Source of the DNA: Salinimicrobium profundisediminis
GTDB lineage: Bacteria; Bacteroidota; Bacteroidia; Flavobacteriales; Flavobacteriaceae
Direction of reading: 5' to 3'
DNA length: 64,000 bases
Assembly: GCF_026241755.1 (NCBI RefSeq)
Contig: NZ_JAPJDA010000003.1
Span: 1-64,000, forward strand
The position numbers and the translations under genes are program-made. Positions within the stretch are counted from its first letter, which is position 1, and every line of letters begins with the position of its first letter. Below, in pieces: positions 43,356 to 50,158 of this stretch. Below the pieces are notes generated by a model. It did not search any database. It saw nothing but the letters and a program-made list of their open reading frames with translations, and was not told the DNA's origin.

Positions 43356-44123
43356 ATGGTACAGGTAACAAAAAAGTACATCAATGAATTTGTTGAATTT
43401 TTTAAAAAACATGTTACCAGGAGTAATCCGGATTTTCCATTTTACCTCTTAATTTTTATTGCTTTTCTTATCTTCGTTCTTGGTACAAACCTCTTTGTTG
43501 AATTGACCGAAGAAGTGCAGGGTGAAACCATAGATCACTTTGACAGCCGGGTTACAGACTATGTGACTTCCTTTAGAACTCCCGCTTTAAATCAATTTTT
43601 TCAATTCGTGACCGATCTCGGTGATGTCTATGCCTATATAGTCGCCACTACCATTGCCGCTATTTTCTTTTTTTTCAAACTCCGGAACAAGAAATTCATA
43701 TTTCAGCTTTTAGGGGTGCTTATATTATCAGCCCTGGCCAATATTGCTTTAAAGAAAGCTTTTGACCGTGCCCGTCCCACTATTGAGCATATGGTGGTAG
43801 TAGAAACCCTTAGCTATCCTAGCGGCCATGCCATGAGTGCAATGGCTTTTTACGGTTTCCTTACGTACCTGGTATTTCAAATTAAAATGAGCAGGGTACT
43901 TCGGGTATTCCTGGCCGTATTATTCACTTCCCTTGTCTTTCTTATTGGTCTAAGCAGAATATATCTTGGGGTACATTTTCCTTCCGATGTTATTGGAGGT
44001 TTTGTAGCCGGACTTATATGGGTGGCTTTTTGTGTTATCCTTTTCAATATTATAGACCTTTTACGCCAAAAAAAGATGCGCAGAAATAAAGCTGAAGAAG
44101 AGGAAAATCTTGAAACCGGGTGA
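43356..44123 (+). CDS. PAP2-family membrane phosphatase
   Basis: 255 residues with about six helices. Motifs: KKAFDRARPTIEH near 134 (Arg-Pro), YPSGHAMSAMAF near 150 and SRIYLGVHFPSDVIGG near 195, all intact. Probably hydrolyses undecaprenyl pyrophosphate or other lipid pyrophosphates at the outer face of the inner membrane. It is the middle gene of the 42895-44823 unit. Confidence 0.88.
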   Translation: MVQVTKKYINEFVEFFKKHVTRSNPDFPFYLLIFIAFLIFVLGTNLFVELTEEVQGETIDHFDSRVTDYVTSFRTPALNQFFQFVTDLGDVYAYIVATTIAAIFFFFKLRNKKFIFQLLGVLILSALANIALKKAFDRARPTIEHMVVVETLSYPSGHAMSAMAFYGFLTYLVFQIKMSRVLRVFLAVLFTSLVFLIGLSRIYLGVHFPSDVIGGFVAGLIWVAFCVILFNIIDLLRQKKMRRNKAEEEENLETG

Positions 44124-44190
44124 TTGATTTTTAATTTGATTAGGATTATTATTTTCACCTCAGTTTTTCTCTCTTTCATTCCATCTCTAA

Positions 44191-44823
44191 ATGAGCCCAA
44201 AGATCATATACAATTCTACACCCTACATGGTGGCAGAGTTTATTGTTTTTTACGTCTTTTTTCCCTTCCTGGCCACCGCCTTTCTTGACGGGTGGTACAA
44301 GATCATTCCCCTGGTGCTCATCGCGCTATTGTTTCTATTTCTACTACTCAAAGACCCCACTTTTGACAGGAAGGTACTTACCAGATTCAACACAAAATAT
44401 CTAGGTAAGAGTTTTGGCAGGATGATCATTATCACCATACTCCTGGTGTGGTTTACTTTCTGGATCTTTCCGGAGTTATTTTTAGTATATCCTGTAGAGA
44501 ATTTCCAGAGCTACGTAATTACCTTCTTTTTATATCCCCTGGCATCAGTTTTTCCGCAGGAGATCATTTACCGGGTGTATTTTTTTCACAGGTATCATGA
44601 AGTAGTACCCGAAAAATACCTTTTAATGCTCAGTAATGCCATTGTATTTGGCCTGGCACATTTTATCTATGCCAACTGGGTAGCACCCATCGCGACCTTT
44701 TTAGCCGGCTGGATCTTTATCTATAACTACTACCAAACACGAAGCCTGCTTAACGTGAGCCTGGAACATTATTTATATGGGCTAATCATGTTCACCATTG
44801 GGTTTGGTTACTTTTTTCAGTAG
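44191..44823 (+). CDS. CPBP-family intramembrane protease
   Basis: 210 residues with about seven helices. CPBP/Abi motifs: PQEIIYRVYFFHRY (about 115-128), with Gln where the usual first Glu stands; NAIVFGLAHFIYANW (His of motif 2); and SLEHYLYG near the end, with the last motif. The family cuts or modifies membrane-embedded proteins. Whether the Glu-to-Gln change matters is uncertain. Last gene of its unit. Confidence 0.82.
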   Translation: MSPKIIYNSTPYMVAEFIVFYVFFPFLATAFLDGWYKIIPLVLIALLFLFLLLKDPTFDRKVLTRFNTKYLGKSFGRMIIITILLVWFTFWIFPELFLVYPVENFQSYVITFFLYPLASVFPQEIIYRVYFFHRYHEVVPEKYLLMLSNAIVFGLAHFIYANWVAPIATFLAGWIFIYNYYQTRSLLNVSLEHYLYGLIMFTIGFGYFFQ

Positions 44824-44834
44824 AAAAAAAGGGC

Positions 44835-44969
44835 TTAGATCCCAAGGTTTGAAAGGAGCCACCATAAGATAATAAACACTATTATAGTTCCAAAACATCC
44901 ACATCCGGTCTTTCCTCCCAGTTTTTTTGCTCCCCATCCTGCCAACAGGGCTCTAATGATCTTTCTCAT
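44835..44969 (-). CDS. 44-residue glycine/cysteine membrane protein
   Basis: A short frame too small for routine gene finding. Start ATG is at 44969-44967, stop TAA at 44837-44835. The product is basic at the N-terminus (MRKIIRALLAGWGAKKLGG), then has a GCGCFG motif and a single 16-residue hydrophobic helix (TIIVFIILWWLLSNL). It looks like a real small membrane protein of the WGAKKLGG type. It lies in the gap between two rightward genes, on the opposite strand. Confidence 0.6.
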   Translation of the reverse strand: MRKIIRALLAGWGAKKLGGKTGCGCFGTIIVFIILWWLLSNLGI

Positions 44970-45092
44970 ACCAATTCATATTTTAATTAAAAGTAATAGG
45001 ATACCTACTTTACAATGTCATGTTTAAGAAATTTTTAGCGACCTGCTGTTTAAATGTATAAAAACAAAAATCACTATCTTGAAAAGAAAAAG

Positions 45093-45923
45093 ATGAGACA
45101 TTTCTTATTATTGTTGCTTCTTTTCGGAATCACCGCGACAGCACAGGAACAGAACAAAACTCCCGAAATTAAATTAACAGGATTCAGCCATCCCGAATCA
45201 ATAATCTTTGATGAAGGAACGGCATATTTTTATGTTTCGAATATGGCCGACAAAGCAGAAGGTGACGGATTCATTTCAAGGATCTCCAGGAAATGGCAGG
45301 AACAGGAACACAATTGGATCACAGGACTAAATGACCCTAAAGGACTTCTTATTAACGGCGACCGACTCTATGTAACCGACGTAACCAATATTGTTGAAAT
45401 GGATCTGCATACAGGAGAGATCATAAGACGAATCCCTGTGGAAGGCGCAAAATCGCTGAATGATCCAGCAATAGATGAAGAAGGAAATATCTTTTTTTCA
45501 GATCTTGTCGGGAACAGCATATATAAGATGAATCAAGCCGGGGAGGTAGAGCAGTGGCTTAACAACACCGACCTGGAGAGACCTAACGGTCTATTTGTAA
45601 CACCAGATAATATCCTGGTTGCTTCCTGGGGCGAAAACCAGAATGGTAATATTTTGAAAGTAGATCGTGGCACGAAAGAGATCAGTAAAATAACTGGAAA
45701 CGGAATCGGTAATATGGATGGAATACAATCCGCAGCTACCGGAACATATTATATCTCAGATTGGGCAACGGGCAACATCTATAGTATAGATATGCAAGGA
45801 AATCTCACGAAGGAGTTTACTTCAGAAAAAAGCTCGGGAGATATATTATATCTCAAAAATGACAAAAAAATGTATCTCCCAATGAACCATCAGAATGAAG
45901 TGTGGATCTACAACATGAAATGA
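45093..45923 (+). CDS. Secreted SMP-30/gluconolactonase-like beta-propeller protein
   Basis: About 276 residues from ATG 45093; an upstream ATG at 45054 adds a basic stretch before the signal peptide and is less likely. Signal peptide to near TATAQ. NHL/SMP-30-like blades follow: HPESIIFDEGTAYFYVSNM, INGDRLYVTDVTN, EEGNIFFSDLVGNSIYKM, ISDWATGNIYSIDM. The family hydrolyses lactones or binds ligands in the periplasm; the substrate is unknown. It is convergent with the 215-residue gene that follows, with a zero-base gap. Confidence 0.82.
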   Translation: MRHFLLLLLLFGITATAQEQNKTPEIKLTGFSHPESIIFDEGTAYFYVSNMADKAEGDGFISRISRKWQEQEHNWITGLNDPKGLLINGDRLYVTDVTNIVEMDLHTGEIIRRIPVEGAKSLNDPAIDEEGNIFFSDLVGNSIYKMNQAGEVEQWLNNTDLERPNGLFVTPDNILVASWGENQNGNILKVDRGTKEISKITGNGIGNMDGIQSAATGTYYISDWATGNIYSIDMQGNLTKEFTSEKSSGDILYLKNDKKMYLPMNHQNEVWIYNMK

Positions 45924-46571
45924 TCAGGAGGTTTTTATCTCGTTCATCAGCAAAAATGCCTGATTTACATATTCCTTCTCTAAGAAAATTGTGAAATAGT
46001 TAGACGTAGAAATAATTTCATAGACAGGAATTCCTTCATAAGCCAGCAGCTTAAAAATATAGAAATAAAGTCCTACAGTCTTCGTGTTCTTTTCGGGCAG
46101 GGCAATGGTGATAGAAGAAAGTTCTTCAGAGATACTCACCAGTTGTTCTTCTTTAAAGATCTTCTCAATCACCGGCTGCAGGCTCGTAGACACCAAAAAA
46201 TTACTTTCCTGGAAGTTACTTGAGTAATTCAGAAATATCCCGGTTTGATCTTTAATAGCGTGTAGCAACTCAGCTTTTCGTGCAATAATGTTTTGAGAGT
46301 TCAGGTAGGTGTATTCCGTGATCCCCGAACGCACTATCATGTCGCCCAGTTCCCTGAAATTTTTGGTAGTAAACTTGCTCCTTTTGGGGTGGTACCGCCG
46401 TAGTGCCATAATTATAGAACCCTGCTTTACCGGTTTTCTCATTTCTTTTTCCACCTGCGGCTGCAAATCGGCAGCCAGAGAACTGAAGTTAATGATGTTA
46501 CGGGCAAGGGCATCATCCAAAAAAGGCTGATGTTTTATGATGTCATGGACACAGGTACTTATGGTTTTCAT
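45924..46571 (-). CDS. ACT-domain-like protein, aspartate kinase neighbour
   Basis: 215 residues. The C-terminal part (about 150-215) reads like an ACT regulatory domain (SITIALPEKNTKTVGLYFYIFKLLAYEGIPVYEIISTS). The rest has no signature I recognise. It is divergent from the aspartate kinase gene and could sense an amino acid. Family members in Flavobacteriia are often called aspartate kinase, but no kinase motif is present. Function is unknown. Confidence 0.6.
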   Translation of the reverse strand: MKTISTCVHDIIKHQPFLDDALARNIINFSSLAADLQPQVEKEMRKPVKQGSIIMALRRYHPKRSKFTTKNFRELGDMIVRSGITEYTYLNSQNIIARKAELLHAIKDQTGIFLNYSSNFQESNFLVSTSLQPVIEKIFKEEQLVSISEELSSITIALPEKNTKTVGLYFYIFKLLAYEGIPVYEIISTSNYFTIFLEKEYVNQAFLLMNEIKTS

Positions 46572-46669
46572 TGTTAAATAATATACAATTTGTACAAAGA
46601 TATGAAAAAGAAGTCATTTTTTTTAATCTGCCTTTTCCATCTATTAATTATGCAGTCTGAAGTTAAGAT

Positions 46670-47998
46670 ATGAAAGTATTAAAATTTGGAGGGACTTCTG
46701 TCGGCTCTGCGGAAAGCATTCGCAATGTAAAAAATATTATTCAGGGTCAAAAAGGCCGGAAGATTATCGTGGTCTCAGCAATGTCTGGGGTCACCAATAT
46801 GCTGGTAGAATTATGTGAAACCATGAAGAATGGTAAGCCTGAAGAGGCCGAAGCCATCCTGCTGGAACTTAAACTAAAACACCTGCAGCTTATTGAAGAG
46901 CTTATAGTTTCTCATGAAGCAAAACGCATGGCCGAAAATCAATTCCTTGAGTTGTATGAACAACTCGAAGAGGCGCTTCAGCAAAGCCCTTTTTCAGATG
47001 CTGTTATCGTCACATTTGGGGAAACATTTTTGAGCCTTATTTTCTCGCATTACCTTGAAGAAGAGAGCGTGTTTAATACCCTCCTGGATGCCAAGAACTT
47101 CATGCATATCTCAAATGTGGAGAATCCAGAGATTGCTACTGTTCAAAAACTTATCAGGCAAAGCCTGCAAAGGGAAGTTACCAATGAAATTTATGTAACC
47201 CAGGGCTTCGTTAGAATTGATCGCAACAGGAACATAAGCACGCTAAACCGGGGAGGAAGTGATTACACAGCGACCATTATTGGGGCTGCTGTAAATGCTA
47301 CCGAAGTGCAGATCTGGACCGATATTGACGGATTTCACAATAATGATCCGCGTTACGTGCCCGAGACTTCGGCTCTCACCAACCTTACTTTTGAAGAAGC
47401 TGCCGAGCTGGCCTATTTTGGCGCAAAGATCCTTCATCCACAAACGGTTTCTCCGGTAAAGGAAAAAGGCATTCCCATTTATTTGAAAAATACCTTTACC
47501 CCTGATGCGCCAGGAACCTGTATTTCAGATGAATACCATACTGTAGGTCTTAAAGCTATTTCTGCAAAAGACGGTATCACAGCCATCAAGATCAAGTCTA
47601 ACCGTATGCTTATGGCTCATGGTTTTTTAAGAAAGATCTTTGATGTCTTTGACAAGCATGAGACGTCTATAGACATGATCACGACTTCAGAAATCGCGAT
47701 TTCCCTTACCATAGACAATCCCATAAACCTGGATAAGATCCTTTCTGAACTCGACGAATACGGCGAGATCACCGTAGATTCAAATCACAGCATTATTTGT
47801 GTTGTAGGAGAGGGCGTGATCAATGACCACGAGACCTTCAGGCTGTTCGAAATACTTAATGATCTTCCTGTAAGGATGATCTCCTACGGCGGTAGTAGCA
47901 ACAACATTTCGCTGCTTGTAGATACGCAGAACAAAGTCAGGGCGTTACAGCTTTTGCATCAAAAGCTTTTTGAAGAAAAGACATTAAAAGTAACCTAG
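46670..47998 (+). CDS. lysC: Aspartate kinase
   Basis: 442 residues. N-terminal MKVLKFGGTSVGSAESI is the kinase signature; TLNRGGSDYTATIIGAAV near 190 and IWTDIDGFHNNDPR near 218 are the aspartate/ATP sites. The C-terminal third has ACT domains (GITAIKIKSNRMLMAHGFLRKIFDVF near 310). It phosphorylates aspartate, the first step to lysine, threonine, methionine and, in Gram-negatives, diaminopimelate. Not fused to homoserine dehydrogenase. A hairpin terminator follows at 48035. Confidence 0.9.
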   Translation: MKVLKFGGTSVGSAESIRNVKNIIQGQKGRKIIVVSAMSGVTNMLVELCETMKNGKPEEAEAILLELKLKHLQLIEELIVSHEAKRMAENQFLELYEQLEEALQQSPFSDAVIVTFGETFLSLIFSHYLEEESVFNTLLDAKNFMHISNVENPEIATVQKLIRQSLQREVTNEIYVTQGFVRIDRNRNISTLNRGGSDYTATIIGAAVNATEVQIWTDIDGFHNNDPRYVPETSALTNLTFEEAAELAYFGAKILHPQTVSPVKEKGIPIYLKNTFTPDAPGTCISDEYHTVGLKAISAKDGITAIKIKSNRMLMAHGFLRKIFDVFDKHETSIDMITTSEIAISLTIDNPINLDKILSELDEYGEITVDSNHSIICVVGEGVINDHETFRLFEILNDLPVRMISYGGSSNNISLLVDTQNKVRALQLLHQKLFEEKTLKVT

Positions 47999-48034
47999 TC
48001 GCTCACTTCGAGTTGTTAGTTTATTTGTTTGGAA

Positions 48035-48067
48035 GGAGTCGCCCGTTTACGGGCGACTCCTATTTTT
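48035..48067 (+). terminator. Terminator of lysC overlapping the glycosyltransferase 3' end
   Basis: GGAGTCGCCCG, TTTA loop, CGGGCGACTCC (48035-48060), then TATTTTTG. The hairpin covers the last codons and stop (48047-48049) of the convergent glycosyltransferase. Confidence 0.8.
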
Positions 48068-49291
48068 GGCCTCTATGTATTTTGAAAGGTATTTTGTGCT
48101 GCTCAAAGAATGATGCTGTAGCATGAGCCCCGTAAAATTTGAATTTCTATGCTGCTGAAGTCTGGCTTTTAACTCCTGAAGCTTTTCTTTAAACCGGCTG
48201 CGATGTTGTTCTTCTGAAAATTTTTCATTTAAGATCCTGAACCCTTTTTCCTGTGCTTCTTGCCAAATGATCTCGTTTTCATGAAGACTGACGGCTGCAT
48301 TGGCAAATTTTGAAGGGTCATCGCTTATAAAGCCGTTCCAGGGAAGCTCTCCGGCCATGCTTTCGGCACCAACAGAGGTGGTGACCGTAGGCGTTCCCAC
48401 CTGCATGGCATCTGTAAATTTCCCTTTTATACCCGCTCCAAACCTTATAGGAGCCAGGAGAACCCGCGCTTTCTTAATTTCTGTCTTTGCTGAAGTTGCC
48501 CGCCCATGTACAATAAAGCCTTCTTTGTCGTTATGGAATTCCAGGATTTGCTGCGGAATATAGGCCCCAAAAATGTGGATTTTTGCTTCCTTCAATTTAT
48601 TTCTGATCAGTGGCCATATTTCAGTTTTTAAGCGAACTACAGCATCCCGGTTGGGTTCATGAAGAAAATTCCCGATGCTCACAAAGTCCTGCCGTTCCTG
48701 AAATTGATGAAGATCCGCTTTCTTTTCTTCGGAAATCTGTTTCAGCATAAATGGCAAATACAGCAATAGCTGCTGTGGCACTCCAAAAGTATGTTGAAGT
48801 AGATCCATCTCTGCTTCTGAAATGATAAGGCTTAGATCACATCTATAGATACTGGCAATTTCCCTTTTTGCCACCTCTGTAAATAACGCTGAAAGAGAGA
48901 GGTCTTTTCCGGTTTTTGTGGCTTTCTGCCTTGCCTTGCGTAAAAAGTGCAGATCTTCGGTATCGAGGATCCTTAGGGCTTCAGGACATACTTCAGCCAC
49001 CCTCCAGCCAAACTGTTCTTCCATCATAAACCTGTCAAAAATGACAATTTCAGGGGATATTTTTGAAATAAATGCGTCGAAGCTCTTGTTGTTGAGTTCA
49101 ATTTTTTCCGAAGCTATTCCAAAGGAAGAAAGATCGGCCATAAAATCGGTTTTTGCAGCCGTGGTAGCAAAGGTTACAGCATAACCTTCAGCAATAAAAA
49201 ATTCCAGCAACTGCATCATTCTGGCGCCCGCAGCCGAGGATTTTGGTTCGGGCCAAACGTAGCCAATGACTAAAAGGTGTTTTTGTGACAT
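48047..49291 (-). CDS. Glycosyltransferase family 4-like
   Basis: 414 residues, no signal peptide. GT-B fold: VIGYVWPEPKSSAAGARMMQ at the start, IFDRFMMEEQFGWRVAEVCP in the N-terminal domain, and the donor-binding GAGIKGKFTDAMQVGTPTV near 277-295. It transfers a sugar from an activated donor; acceptor and sugar unknown. Its neighbours (aspartate kinase, Gre factor) do not point to a glycan cluster. Confidence 0.82.
   Translation of the reverse strand: MSQKHLLVIGYVWPEPKSSAAGARMMQLLEFFIAEGYAVTFATTAAKTDFMADLSSFGIASEKIELNNKSFDAFISKISPEIVIFDRFMMEEQFGWRVAEVCPEALRILDTEDLHFLRKARQKATKTGKDLSLSALFTEVAKREIASIYRCDLSLIISEAEMDLLQHTFGVPQQLLLYLPFMLKQISEEKKADLHQFQERQDFVSIGNFLHEPNRDAVVRLKTEIWPLIRNKLKEAKIHIFGAYIPQQILEFHNDKEGFIVHGRATSAKTEIKKARVLLAPIRFGAGIKGKFTDAMQVGTPTVTTSVGAESMAGELPWNGFISDDPSKFANAAVSLHENEIIWQEAQEKGFRILNEKFSEEQHRSRFKEKLQELKARLQQHRNSNFTGLMLQHHSLSSTKYLSKYIEAKNRSRP
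49033..49051 (-). repeat. Dispersed element (reverse) in the glycosyltransferase gene, TGTCATTTTTGACAGG
   Basis: GTC variant of the core on the minus strand (TCATTTTTGA at 49035-49044), within coding sequence. Confidence 0.45.
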
Positions 49292-49366
49292 GCTCCAAAA
49301 TTAACAGGTTTTAATAGACTTTTTGAATTGTGCCGCTAATTTGTGACCTTTAAGAAAAACAGAACA

Positions 49367-49879
49367 ATGAGCCGCGGATTTGTAAAAGAAGAAGACCAGG
49401 AAGAAGCACCGTTTATACCCCCAAGAGCATCTTTGCCTGCGGGAGTGACCAACTACGTGACGCCACAAGGCCACAAACAGCTCCTGGAAGAGCGGGAATC
49501 CCTCGAAAATGAGAGAAAAGGCCTTGATATAAGTAGCGATAAAGAGCGGCGCCACGCCAAAGCAGTGATTGACGGAAAATTAAACCTGCTAAACGAGCGG
49601 CTTGCTTCTGCAAGGATCCTGGAACCACAGGACCAACCAGAAAGTGAAGTGAGATTTGGTGCTACGGTCACTTTTAAGCCGCTAACAGGTCCGCTACAGG
49701 GCAAAGAGCAGGTTTTTACCGTTGTGGGAGTAGATGAAGCAGATATTAAACAGCGAAAAATAGCATTTTTGGCACCCCTTGCGCGGGCACTGACTGGAAA
49801 AAAGGTGGGCGAGAAGGCGCAGGTGCAAATGGGTGGTGCGATGCAGGAACTTGAGATTATCAACATCATTTACGCGTAA
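49367..49879 (+). CDS. greB: Transcription elongation factor, GreA/GreB family
   Basis: 170 residues from ATG 49367; an in-frame codon at 49343 lies too early. N-terminal MSRGFVKEEDQEEAPF, then YVTPQGHKQLLEERESLENERKGLDI and a coiled-coil arm, then the C-terminal FKBP-like globular domain. It rescues backtracked RNA polymerase by stimulating transcript cleavage. The last 31 codons are repeated downstream in a tandem duplication (49965-50127), which retains an open frame and stop, and an AAAAATAGCATTTTTGGCACC motif at 49757 resembles the dispersed element. Confidence 0.85.
   Translation: MSRGFVKEEDQEEAPFIPPRASLPAGVTNYVTPQGHKQLLEERESLENERKGLDISSDKERRHAKAVIDGKLNLLNERLASARILEPQDQPESEVRFGATVTFKPLTGPLQGKEQVFTVVGVDEADIKQRKIAFLAPLARALTGKKVGEKAQVQMGGAMQELEIINIIYA
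49755..49776 (+). repeat. Element-like sequence inside greB, AAAATAGCATTTTTGGCACC
   Basis: Codes for KIAFLAP. It aligns in register with the two intergenic copies at +176 and +353 bases. Confidence 0.4.
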
Positions 49880-50127
49880 ATTAAATTCTCCTCTGAAAGT
49901 TTATCCACAATTCTGGTAAAAAATCCCTTCCTAAAATGCCATTTTTGACAGCTTTTATACTTTTACTGACCGGAAAAAAAGTGGGCGAGAAGGCGCAGGG
50001 GCAAACGGGTGGTGCGATGCAGGAACTTGAGATCATCAACATCACTTATGCGTAAACTAAGTTCTCTTCAGAAAGGTTTATCCAAAACTTTGGTGAAAAT
50101 TACCTTCCTAAAATGCCATTTTTGACA
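49789..50127. repeat. Tandem duplication of the greB 3' end plus flank (offset 176-177 bases)
   Basis: Copy 1, 49789-49950, covers the last codons of greB, its stop and 71 downstream bases. Copy 2, 49965-50127, repeats these with about 85-90% identity by eye and one single-base indel near the end. The second copy keeps an open frame (LTGKKVGEKAQ ... IINITYA) with its own TAA. Each copy ends in a dispersed element. Confidence 0.85.
49929..49951 (+). repeat. Dispersed element, TTCCTAAAATGCCATTTTTG plus ACAGC
   Basis: Exact CCATTTTTGA at 49939-49948; ends duplication copy 1. Confidence 0.6.
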
Positions 50128-50129
50128 CC
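50105..50129 (+). repeat. Dispersed element, TTCCTAAAATGCCATTTTTG plus ACACC
   Basis: Exact CCATTTTTGA at 50116-50125; ends duplication copy 2, before the usher gene's stop. Confidence 0.6.
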
Positions 50130-50158
50130 CTAAGATTTCCGGTTTTTCAGAAAAATAA

